NCBI GenBank assembly: GCA_048594865.1
Contig: JBMDWZ010000061.1
Coordinates: 1-26,186 of the forward strand
Origin: CALKWS01 sp048594865
GTDB lineage: Bacteria; Actinomycetota; Actinomycetes; Actinomycetales; Beutenbergiaceae
Length of the DNA stretch: 26,186 bases
Reading direction: 5' to 3'
The translations under genes were made by a program, and so were the position numbers. The notes under the pieces were generated by a model, which worked only from the letters and a program-made list of their open reading frames with translations, had not been told where the DNA came from and searched no databases. This document shows, one piece after another, positions 15,540-22,623 of the stretch; the first letter of the stretch is position 1, and each line of letters begins with the position of its first letter.

Positions 15540-16553
15540 CTAAGCGTGGGCTGTGGACTCCCGGACCACCAGTTTGGTGGGCACCACCACCGGTCCGCCA
15601 CGCCGAGAATGCGCCCCGCCGATTAACGCTAGGACGTTGCTCGCGGCCGTGTGCCCCACGTCGTACAACGGTGCCGCCACCGTGGTCAGCCCCGGGGAGA
15701 TGATCTCCGCGGAGGTGCTGTTATCCGCGCCGATGACGCTGACCTCACTCGGCACCCGCACCCCGGCGTTCTGAACCGCTCGGATGAACCCGATCGCCAT
15801 CACATCGTTATAGGCCACCACCGCGGTGCCCTGCGCGGACTCCCGCGCCCGCGCAGCTCGCGAACCGCCCCCTTCTAACCACCGCGTGGCCGCCTGCACT
15901 CCCCCGGCCAACGTCGGTGCAAACGGCCCCAGTCGGCGCACGTGCACACCCTCATCCGTGCCGGCATCGCGCAGGCTGCGCCACCGCATCCCATCGGGCC
16001 AAGACGCCTCGGGCCCTGAAAGGTAGGTCAACTGCCGGTGCCCCAGCCCGGCGAGGTGCTCGATGGTGAGCCGGGCGCCCTTGGCGAAGTCGATGACCAC
16101 GCTCGGCACCCCACTGACATCCCGATTGACCATCACCAAAGGTGCCACTTTCGCAATCTGCCGGATTGCGCCGTCGGACATTCTGGAACCTGCCAAGACG
16201 ATCCCATCGACGCTCGCCGCCGCGCGTTGCAGGACGTCGCGTTCGGTGTCTGCCGATTCCCTGGTCTCAGCGACCATGATGGTGTAGTCACGGGCATCGG
16301 CCCCGGCCGCGGCGCCACGAATCAAGTCAAAGAACCCAGGGTTGGTGACGTCGGCCAGCACCACCGCAAGCATCTGCGCACGGGTGGTAGATAACGCCCG
16401 TGCTTGGGGGTTCGTGCGGTAACCCAGATCGTTGGCAGCCTGGCGCACCCGCTCGGCGGTCTGCGCATTCACTCGGCCCGGCCGGGAGAAGGTCCGTGAA
16501 ACCGTCGAAGCCGATACCCCTGCGGCCTTGGCCACGTCGTAAATCGTTGGCAC
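15540..16553 (-). CDS. LacI-family transcriptional regulator
   Basis: The 337-residue protein has the LacI helix-turn-helix and hinge at residues about 2-58 (PTIYDVAKAAGVSASTVSRTFS through RTNPQARAL) and a periplasmic-binding-protein-like sugar-sensing domain afterwards (VVLADVTNPGFFDLIRGA, DGIVLAGSRMSDG, VVAYNDVMAIGFIRA, IGADNS). The open frame allows a GTG at 16577, but the GTG at 16553 places the start at VPTIYDVA, as usual for the family, with a GAGGG sequence 7 bases upstream. It is divergent from the epimerase-gnd pair. The perfect CG-centred palindrome at 16609-16622 in the shared promoter is its likely operator. The inducer is probably a sugar acid or phosphate from the local pathway (inferred). 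Confidence 0.9.
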   Translation of the reverse strand: MPTIYDVAKAAGVSASTVSRTFSRPGRVNAQTAERVRQAANDLGYRTNPQARALSTTRAQMLAVVLADVTNPGFFDLIRGAAAGADARDYTIMVAETRESADTERDVLQRAAASVDGIVLAGSRMSDGAIRQIAKVAPLVMVNRDVSGVPSVVIDFAKGARLTIEHLAGLGHRQLTYLSGPEASWPDGMRWRSLRDAGTDEGVHVRRLGPFAPTLAGGVQAATRWLEGGGSRAARARESAQGTAVVAYNDVMAIGFIRAVQNAGVRVPSEVSVIGADNSTSAEIISPGLTTVAAPLYDVGHTAASNVLALIGGAHSRRGGPVVVPTKLVVRESTAHA

Positions 16554-16608
16554 CTCACGGCCCTCTGCCTCTCCCACGCCCGCAGGCTACGTCCGCAAGG
16601 CAAAGGCT

Positions 16609-16622
16609 GGCAACCGGTTGCC
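16609..16622. promoter_or_regulatory. LacI-type operator palindrome
   Basis: GGCAACCGGTTGCC is a perfect 14-bp palindrome with central CG, the form expected for LacI/GalR-family operators. It lies 55 bases from the regulator's start and 74 bases from the epimerase start, so it can control both divergent genes. Confidence 0.75.
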
Positions 16623-16696
16623 GCCCGGCCGGAGCGGAACCGATAGGCTGACTTAGGAAATCAGCACGACCGACCACCCCTTGGAGTTCGTCAGCA

Positions 16697-17524
16697 ATGT
16701 GGACCTTGTCCGGTTTCGTCGATGAGATCGACCCAGACTTCACACTCCAATGCGATGTCGCGAGAGAGCTCGGGCTCAACTTCATCGAGTTCCGTAGCGC
16801 CTGGGACGTCAACGTCCTCAAGCTCAGCGATGCGCAGTTGGATCAAGTTCAGGAGATCCTCACCGATCACAGTTTGGGGGTGTCGTCGATCGGTTCCCCA
16901 ATCGGGAAGATCTACATCGACGACGACTTCGAACCACACCTCGAGCAGATGCGCCGCGCCGTGCAGGTGGCGCACCGTTTCCGCGCGCCCTACATCCGAA
17001 TCTTTTCCTTCTTCCTGCGGCCCGACACCGCGCCGGAGGAAGTCCGCGATGAGGTCATGCGCCGGATGCGCGCGCTGGTGCAGATCGCCGAAGAAGGCAA
17101 CGTCACCCTGCTCCACGAAAACGAGAAGGGCATTTACGGCGACGTCCCGGCTCGTTGCCACGACCTGGTCACCACCGTCGACTCACCGCGGCTGCGGATC
17201 GCCTGGGACGCGGCGAACTACGTGCAGGTCGGGGTCAACCCGCACACCGAAGGCTTCGAGTTGTTGCGCCCGTACCTGGAGTACGTGCAGATCAAGGACG
17301 CCCTGCACGAAAACGGCAAGGTTGTGCCCGCCGGTGAAGGCGATGGGCAGGTCCGCGAAACGATCCGAGGCCTGCGCGATGACAAGTTTGAGGGCTTCTT
17401 CTCCCTTGAACCCCACCTGGAATCGCACAGCAGCACCGGCGGCTTCTCGGGACCGGACCTGTTCCGTACCGCCCACAAGGCATTCACCGGGCTACTGAAG
17501 GACGAGCAGATCCCTTATGCCTAA
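16697..17524 (+). CDS. Sugar phosphate isomerase/epimerase family TIM-barrel protein
   Basis: This 275-residue protein has the xylose-isomerase-like TIM-barrel of the IolE/hydroxypyruvate isomerase group. Likely metal-binding positions are E141/E143 in LLHENEKGIYGD, D171 in IAWDAANYVQVG, D201 in YVQIKDAL and E238/H240 in SLEPHLESH. The exact reaction cannot be read from the sequence. GGAG at 16683-16686 precedes ATG 16697 by 10 bases. It is followed 30 bases later by gnd, so the pair are probably co-transcribed under the LacI-type regulator. An isomerase or epimerase step feeding a sugar acid toward 6-phosphogluconate is a plausible, unproven role. Confidence 0.85.
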   Translation: MWTLSGFVDEIDPDFTLQCDVARELGLNFIEFRSAWDVNVLKLSDAQLDQVQEILTDHSLGVSSIGSPIGKIYIDDDFEPHLEQMRRAVQVAHRFRAPYIRIFSFFLRPDTAPEEVRDEVMRRMRALVQIAEEGNVTLLHENEKGIYGDVPARCHDLVTTVDSPRLRIAWDAANYVQVGVNPHTEGFELLRPYLEYVQIKDALHENGKVVPAGEGDGQVRETIRGLRDDKFEGFFSLEPHLESHSSTGGFSGPDLFRTAHKAFTGLLKDEQIPYA

Positions 17525-17554
17525 CACCACCCCTACGCCTGAAAAGAAGGACGC

Positions 17555-18994
17555 ATGAGCACTACTGAGGCAACCGCACAAGTCGGTGTCATCGGGTTGG
17601 CAGTGATGGGCCGCAACCTGGCTCGCAACATTGCGGGCCACGGTTACGCCGTCGCGCTGTACAACCGCACCCCCGCCCGCACCGAAGACCTGATCGCCAC
17701 CCATGGCTCGGAGGGAACGTTCGTGCCCGCGACCGAGCTGAGCGACTTCGTCGCCAGCCTGGAGCGTCCGCGCCGGATCATCATCATGGTGCAGGCCGGC
17801 CCTGCCACCGACGCCACCATCGACGCGCTGCGTCCGCTGTTGGAGCCCGGTGACATCGTGGTGGACGGCGGCAACGCCCACTACGCAGACACCCGGCGCC
17901 GTGAGCAGGCCCTGCGCGAGGAGGGACTGCACTTCGTCGGCGCCGGAATCTCCGGCGGTGAGGAAGGCGCCCTCAACGGCCCCTCGATCATGCCCGGCGG
18001 CTCTCCGGAGTCCTACGAGGCACTGGGCCCGATCCTGGAAGATATCGCCGCGGTCTATGAGGGTGAGCCGTGCTGCACCTACATCGGCCCAGACGGCGCG
18101 GGACACTTCGTCAAGATGGTGCACAACGGCATCGAGTACGCCGACATGCAGTTCATCGCCGAGGCCTACGACCTGCTGCGGGTAGCCGGCCTGGACAACC
18201 CCGAAATCGCTCAGGTGTTCCGCGAATGGAATGCCGGAGACCTGGACTCCTACCTCATCGAAATCACCGCTGAGGTGCTGGATCAGGTCGATGCGCGTAC
18301 CGGCAAGTACCTGGTGGACGTCATCGCCGACTCCGCGGGCCAGAAGGGCACCGGTCGTTGGACCGTGGAGATCGCCTTGGAACTCGGTGTTCCGGTAAAC
18401 ACCATTGCCGAGTCCGTCTTCGCCCGCTCGGTCTCCGGGCACTCCGATCTGCGTGCCGCCTCGGCCAAGTCGCTGACCGGCCCCACCGGCGGCCTGGAGC
18501 CAGAGGACAAGGCCGCGTACATCGAGTCCGTTCGCCAGGGTCTATGGGCAGCGAAGGTCATCGCCTACGCCCAGGGCATGGACCTCATTCGTTCGGCGTC
18601 GCTGCAGTACGACTGGAACGTGGACGTCGCCGAGGTCGCCAAGATCTGGCGAGCCGGGTGCATCATCCGCGCGCGACTGCTGGAGCGCATCCGCTCCGAA
18701 TACGCCGGACAGAACCTGTCCACCCTGCTTGCCGCGCCCTCGATCCATGCGGGATTGTCGCAGGCGCAAGACGGGTGGCGGTTCATCGTCGGCCAGGCCG
18801 CCCTGGCCGGGGTTCCGATCCCCGGGTTTGCCTCGGCGCTGTCCTACTACGACTCGGCTCGCGCCTCCCGGCTGCCCGCCGCGTTGCTACAGGGGCTTCG
18901 CGACTACTTCGGTGCGCACACCTACGAGCGTATCGACGACGAAGGCTCCTTCCACACCGACTGGTCCGGGGACCGCTCGGAGTCACCCGCCTAG
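17555..18994 (+). CDS. gnd: 6-phosphogluconate dehydrogenase, decarboxylating
   Basis: The 479-residue product should oxidise and decarboxylate 6-phosphogluconate to ribulose 5-phosphate. It begins with the Rossmann motif GVIGLAVMGRNLARNIAGHGY and a following NRT, which suits NADP binding. GGNAHYADTRRRE and GAGISGGEEGALNGPSIMPGG are the substrate-site loops. K187, H190 and N191 in KMVHNGIEYADMQ match the catalytic lysine, histidine and asparagine of the E. coli enzyme (K183, H186, N187). The length is that of the long, dimeric form. AGAAGG at 17545-17550 precedes ATG 17555. It ends before a strong terminator. Its place next to a LacI-type regulator suggests it is a sugar-acid-inducible copy, but other copies cannot be seen here. 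Confidence 0.95.
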   Translation: MSTTEATAQVGVIGLAVMGRNLARNIAGHGYAVALYNRTPARTEDLIATHGSEGTFVPATELSDFVASLERPRRIIIMVQAGPATDATIDALRPLLEPGDIVVDGGNAHYADTRRREQALREEGLHFVGAGISGGEEGALNGPSIMPGGSPESYEALGPILEDIAAVYEGEPCCTYIGPDGAGHFVKMVHNGIEYADMQFIAEAYDLLRVAGLDNPEIAQVFREWNAGDLDSYLIEITAEVLDQVDARTGKYLVDVIADSAGQKGTGRWTVEIALELGVPVNTIAESVFARSVSGHSDLRAASAKSLTGPTGGLEPEDKAAYIESVRQGLWAAKVIAYAQGMDLIRSASLQYDWNVDVAEVAKIWRAGCIIRARLLERIRSEYAGQNLSTLLAAPSIHAGLSQAQDGWRFIVGQAALAGVPIPGFASALSYYDSARASRLPAALLQGLRDYFGAHTYERIDDEGSFHTDWSGDRSESPA

Positions 18995-19040
18995 CGATAC
19001 ACCAGCGCACCTGCGCACCTGCAAGACCGGCAGTGCTTAC

Positions 19041-19073
19041 AAAGGCCGCTCGAACATTGTTCGGGCGGCCTTT
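19041..19073 (+). terminator. Intrinsic terminator after gnd
   Basis: AAAGGCCGCTCGAAC and GTTCGGGCGGCCTTT pair into a 15-bp stem with one T-G wobble and an ATT loop, 46 bases after the gnd stop. The closing T-run is short. Confidence 0.8.
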
Positions 19074-19129
19074 GTGCGCGGGAACACAGACGTGTGGTCG
19101 CGCAATTGTGTAGCATGACTGCTCATTGC

Positions 19130-19144
19130 GGGCAGACGGTGCCC
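19130..19144 (+). promoter_or_regulatory. 5'-leader hairpin before the acidic leader ORF
   Basis: GGGCA-GACGG-TGCCC forms a 5-bp stem with a 5-base loop. It lies just downstream of TAGCAT (19111-19116), a possible -10 element, and upstream of the leader ORF's ribosome binding site. Confidence 0.35.
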
Positions 19145-19167
19145 AAGGACCTGAAGGATTGGAGACC

Positions 19168-19299
19168 ATGGGCGCCACCGGCGACTATGACAGTAGTGAC
19201 GTAACTACTGACACTGAGAGTTCAACGAGCGAATCCGACGCCGACTCTGACAGTACCGGGGGGCTACGCCCCCTTCCGTTCTTGCAGGACGTGGTCTAG
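19168..19299 (+). CDS. 43-residue Asp/Ser-rich leader ORF before the CNNM gene
   Basis: A small ORF starts at ATG 19168, with GGAG at 19161-19164 and AAGGA at 19154-19158. It encodes 43 residues of strikingly acidic, Ser/Thr-rich sequence: 8 Asp and 2 Glu against a single Arg, for example SESDADSDST, then a hydrophobic-proline tail (LRPLPFLQDVV). Its TAG stop (19297-19299) touches the ATG of the first CNNM/CorC gene and is in the same frame. A GC hairpin overlaps its last third. It could be a real small protein, or a leader peptide whose translation controls the Mg-transport-like genes downstream. No homologue is known to me. Confidence 0.5.
   Translation: MGATGDYDSSDVTTDTESSTSESDADSDSTGGLRPLPFLQDVV
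19259..19273 (+). promoter_or_regulatory. GC hairpin overlapping the leader ORF end, possible attenuator
   Basis: GGGGGC-TAC-GCCCCC forms a tight 6-bp GC stem followed by TTCCGTTCTT. It is 26 bases before the CNNM start codon and inside the translated leader, so a ribosome position could decide whether it forms. The pyrimidine-rich but imperfect T-run makes termination uncertain. Confidence 0.4.
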
Positions 19300-20721
19300 A
19301 TGGACTACTTACTGATCTTCATCACCATGGTGTTAATCGCCTGTGGTGGCGGCTTCGTGGCCGCGGAGTTCGCGCTGGTCACTGTGCAGCGTTCCACGGT
19401 GGATCGCGCCGCAGCCGCTGGCGACAAACGGGCCGTGGGGGTGCAGAACGCCCTGCGGACCCTGTCCACTCAGCTCTCTGGCGCCCAACTGGGTATCACC
19501 GTCACCAACCTGCTCCTGGGGTGGATCTCCGAGCCCGCGATCGGTCGCCTGATCCAGCCGTTACTCGAAGACCTCGGGATCTCCGCTGACCGGGCCTACC
19601 CGGTTTCGTTGACGCTGGCCCTGGTGATCGCCACCGGAACCACGATGATCTTCGGTGAGCTGGTCCCCAAGAACCTCGCGATCGCCAAGCCCTTGGAGAC
19701 AGCAAAGTTCATTACCGGCTTCCAGCGGTTGTGGACCACGATCATGTACTGGCCAATCGCGTTCTTTAACGGCACCGCCAACCGCATCCTCAAGTTGATC
19801 GGCATCGAGCCCCAAGAGGAGCTCGCCTCCGCGCGCAGCGCCGAAGAACTCTCCGCGCTGGTGCGCCGGTCCGCTGACTCCGGCACGCTGAACGAAGACA
19901 CCGCCGACCTCATCGAGCGGTCCTTGGAGTTCGGCGACCGCCGCGCCCGCGACGCAATGAAGCCACGGTCGCAGATCGTGAGCCTGTCCCCCGATCAAAG
20001 CCTTGCCGAGCTGATCGACGCCTCGCGCAGCAGCGGGCACTCACGCTTCCCGGTATTGCATACCGTCCAAGACAACGGCCACACCCAAACCCAGGTCAGT
20101 GGCCTAGTGCACGTGCGCAATGCGCTCAGCGTGCCATTTGCGGAGCGTGGCTCAACCCCGGTGAGCGCTGTTCTCAACGAGGCCACCCTGGTCCCAGATT
20201 CCCTGGAACTCGATGAACTCATGGACGATCTACGCGCCGGAGGCCTGCAGATGGCGCTGGTGATCGATGAGTTCGGTGACCTCGACGGCCTCATCACCCT
20301 GGAAGACCTGGTCGAAGAGATCATCGGCGAGGTCCGCGACGAGCACGACTACGAAGAGGACCCCGTGCACAGCCCCGATGGATCCTGGGACCTGGCCGGC
20401 ATGTTGCGGGTGGACGAGGCCAGCGAGGTCATCGACGTCGAGCTGCCCGAACACGAGGCCTACGACACCCTCGGAGGGTTGATCGCCGACGAACTGGACC
20501 GGTTGGCCGACGTGGGCGATGAAGTTGAGGTGCATAGCGCAGCCACCACCGGTGCCGACCCGATGCGCGTGAACCTCAAAGTGCTGGCCATGGATGGCCA
20601 CCGGGTGGATCTGGTGCAGTTGCGCGTGGTCGGCCCCGTCGAACCACAGGACGATGCCGCCGGTGATGCCGCCGGTGATGCCGACAATGACAACGCAGAG
20701 AAGTCCGAGGAGCGCTCATGA
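19300..20721 (+). CDS. CNNM/CorC-type membrane protein (hemolysin family) with CBS and CorC_HlyC domains
   Basis: The 473-residue product has an N-terminal DUF21/CNNM membrane domain (about 1-190) with several hydrophobic segments and the motifs GGGFVAAEFALVTVQRS and FGELVPKNLAIAKP. A CBS pair (about 205-340) includes DEFGDLDGLITLEDLVEEIIGE, and a CorC_HlyC domain (about 350-440) follows. An acidic tail holds a short DAAG repeat. CNNM/CorC proteins are linked to Mg2+ export or Mg-Na exchange; 'hemolysin' is a historical name. The ATG directly follows the leader ORF's stop, and the gene overlaps the next by ATGA. Two such genes in tandem are usual and probably act together. Confidence 0.92.
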   Translation: MDYLLIFITMVLIACGGGFVAAEFALVTVQRSTVDRAAAAGDKRAVGVQNALRTLSTQLSGAQLGITVTNLLLGWISEPAIGRLIQPLLEDLGISADRAYPVSLTLALVIATGTTMIFGELVPKNLAIAKPLETAKFITGFQRLWTTIMYWPIAFFNGTANRILKLIGIEPQEELASARSAEELSALVRRSADSGTLNEDTADLIERSLEFGDRRARDAMKPRSQIVSLSPDQSLAELIDASRSSGHSRFPVLHTVQDNGHTQTQVSGLVHVRNALSVPFAERGSTPVSAVLNEATLVPDSLELDELMDDLRAGGLQMALVIDEFGDLDGLITLEDLVEEIIGEVRDEHDYEEDPVHSPDGSWDLAGMLRVDEASEVIDVELPEHEAYDTLGGLIADELDRLADVGDEVEVHSAATTGADPMRVNLKVLAMDGHRVDLVQLRVVGPVEPQDDAAGDAAGDADNDNAEKSEERS

Positions 20722-21779
20722 GCTTAGGTCTAGCCCTCGGATTGACCGTCTTTCTGCTGGCATTCAACGCGTTCTTTGTGGGCGCGGAATTCGCGCTGGT
20801 GTCCGCCCGGCGCACCAAGGTGGAACCCTTGGTCCTGGAGGGCAACCGCCGGGCCAAGATCACCCTGCGTGCCATGGAGCGGGTCTCCCTCATGATGGCC
20901 GGCGCCCAGATGGGCATCACGGTGTGCTCGCTGTTGCTCCTGGTGATCTCCGAACCAGCGATCGCCTACGCCATCGAGGACCCCCTGGCCTCGATGGGTG
21001 TGCCCGGCTATCTGACTCACCCGATCGCCTTCGTCATCGCCCTCGTTCTCATCACCTACCTGCACGTGGTCCTGGGTGAGATGGTGCCCAAGAACATCGC
21101 CCTGGCCGGACCGGAGCGCAGCGCGATGGTGCTGGCTCCGATCCTTTCGGGGATCGTCTGGTTGATCTACCCCATCTTGTGGCTCCTGAACGAACTGGCG
21201 AACTTGATCCTGAGAATGCTGCGAGTGGAACCGAAGGAGGAGGTCGCCTCCTCCTTCACCCGCGATGAGGTGTCTGCTCTGGTGGAGGAATCGCGCACCG
21301 GCGGCATGATCGAGCTCCACGACGAGCGCCTGGTGCAAGGGGCGTTGCAGTTCGCCGATCGAACCGCCCGCGCCGTGCTATTGCCAATGGAGTCGGTGCG
21401 CACGATGCCCCCGGATGTCACCCCGGCCAGGGCCGAGGAGATCAGTTCCGAGGGTTACTCCCGGTTCCCGATCAAGAGCTCCGATGGCCGGCTACGCGGG
21501 TATGTGCACATCAAGGACCTCTTGGAGAACGACCCGGCATTGCGTGATCAGCCGATCGATCCCGCCAGCTTCCGGGAGTTGCCGGTCGTGAAGGTCACAG
21601 ACTCTCTGCAGGACGTTCTGGAAGTCATGCGCGACGCCTCGGCGCACCTGGCTCAGGTGCGCGACTCCGAGGGCCCAGCGCACCGCGCACCCATGCTCGG
21701 TGTGGTGACCCTAGAGGATGTGATCGAGGAACTCGTGGGCGTCATCCGCGACGATTCCCGGCGGGCACAGAGTTCGTAG
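20718..21779 (+). CDS. Second CNNM/CorC-type membrane protein (hemolysin family), without CorC_HlyC domain
   Basis: The 353-residue product has the DUF21/CNNM membrane domain (about 1-185: FNAFFVGAEFALVSARRTK, GAQMGITVCSLLLLVISEPAI, LGEMVPKNIALAGPERSA) and a CBS pair (about 205-345, ending GVVTLEDVIEELVGVIRDD). Unlike its upstream neighbour it lacks the C-terminal CorC_HlyC domain. The ATG overlaps the preceding stop (ATGA), so translation is coupled. A heteromeric complex with its neighbour is plausible. The last codons and stop belong to the first unit of a 31-bp tandem repeat. Confidence 0.92.
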   Translation: MSLGLALGLTVFLLAFNAFFVGAEFALVSARRTKVEPLVLEGNRRAKITLRAMERVSLMMAGAQMGITVCSLLLLVISEPAIAYAIEDPLASMGVPGYLTHPIAFVIALVLITYLHVVLGEMVPKNIALAGPERSAMVLAPILSGIVWLIYPILWLLNELANLILRMLRVEPKEEVASSFTRDEVSALVEESRTGGMIELHDERLVQGALQFADRTARAVLLPMESVRTMPPDVTPARAEEISSEGYSRFPIKSSDGRLRGYVHIKDLLENDPALRDQPIDPASFRELPVVKVTDSLQDVLEVMRDASAHLAQVRDSEGPAHRAPMLGVVTLEDVIEELVGVIRDDSRRAQSS

Positions 21780-21870
21780 CAGGCAGGGTTCCTAGAGGCA
21801 GAGTTCGTAGCAGGCAGGGTTCCTAGAGGCAGAGTTCGTAGCAGGCAGGGGTCCTAGAGGCAGAGTTCGC
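21768..21870. repeat. 31-bp tandem repeat starting inside the end of the second CNNM gene
   Basis: Units start at 21768, 21799 and 21830, with a 10-base partial unit at 21861. Each begins CAGAGTTCGTAGCAGGCAGG; the third differs by one base near the middle. The first unit includes the gene's last codons and stop, so the array seems to have grown by duplication of the gene's 3' edge. It fills most of the 116-base gap before the convergent VKOR gene. There are no unique spacers, so it is not CRISPR. Confidence 0.95.
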
Positions 21871-21895
21871 AGATAACTGCCGAGGCGGCGCGCTG

Positions 21896-22570
21896 CTAGA
21901 ACATCAGCAGTAGCGCGTCGCCCAGGCCGAACATGGCCGCCACGATCACCGCGAGGTACCACAGGAACGTCAGCGCCCAGCGGTAGCGAACCAGGAATGA
22001 ACTGAGGCCCTCGCCTACCGGCAGCGAGCCGTTCTCGGCCGCGCGCGCCACCGTGTGCACGAACAACGGGATCATCGCGGTCCACACCACCATGCAGTAA
22101 GGGCACAATCCGCCGATCACGTTGAACGACTGATACTGCAACCACGTGACGAACCCGATCCCGAAGGTCACCCCAGCGACCATCCCGCGCCAGAACCACT
22201 GTGGAAGCACCGCACGGGTCAGCAAGACCGCTCCGATGGCGATCACCACACTGAAAGCGACCATTCCAATGATGACGTTCGGGAAGCCGAACGCCGATGC
22301 CTGCGGGCTACCGAGGAATTCACCACACCCGATGAGCGGGTTGAGGTCACAACTGGGCACGTAGCCCGGATCGCGCAGGGAATTGATGTAGTCGATCGTC
22401 AGCGCCACCGCCGAGATCAGCCCAAAGAACCCGGTGATGACCATGAGCGCGGCATACCCGCGGGTGGCATTGCCGCCCTCGCCGCTTTCGACGTCCGACG
22501 GCGTAGCGGAAGCGACGTCGTCGCCCTCGCCTGCGGGCATCGTGTCGTGGGTATCGATGGTGTCACTCAC
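21896..22570 (-). CDS. Vitamin K epoxide reductase (VKOR) family protein
   Basis: The 224-residue integral membrane protein reoxidises a thiol oxidoreductase using quinone, so driving disulfide formation outside the cytoplasm. The active-site CxxC is C156-P-Y-C159 in GGLCPYCMVVW, with the paired loop cysteines C74 and C82 (PSCDLNPLIGCGEF). About five hydrophobic segments follow an acidic N-terminal tail (residues 1-35). No fused thioredoxin domain and no DsbA-like gene are seen in the window. The start is the GTG at 22570, chosen because GGAGG at 22581-22577 stands 6 bases upstream; an earlier GTG at 22597 lacks this. It is the last gene of the minus-strand envelope operon. Confidence 0.93.
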   Translation of the reverse strand: MSDTIDTHDTMPAGEGDDVASATPSDVESGEGGNATRGYAALMVITGFFGLISAVALTIDYINSLRDPGYVPSCDLNPLIGCGEFLGSPQASAFGFPNVIIGMVAFSVVIAIGAVLLTRAVLPQWFWRGMVAGVTFGIGFVTWLQYQSFNVIGGLCPYCMVVWTAMIPLFVHTVARAAENGSLPVGEGLSSFLVRYRWALTFLWYLAVIVAAMFGLGDALLLMF

Positions 22571-22623
22571 CTCGGACCTCCAGATGGTCGGTGACACCAG
22601 TATGAACTACCGATGCCAAGGCA

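Noticed and set aside
21768..21870. CRISPR array
   Set aside because: The 31-bp units are directly adjacent with no unique spacers and no cas genes are seen.
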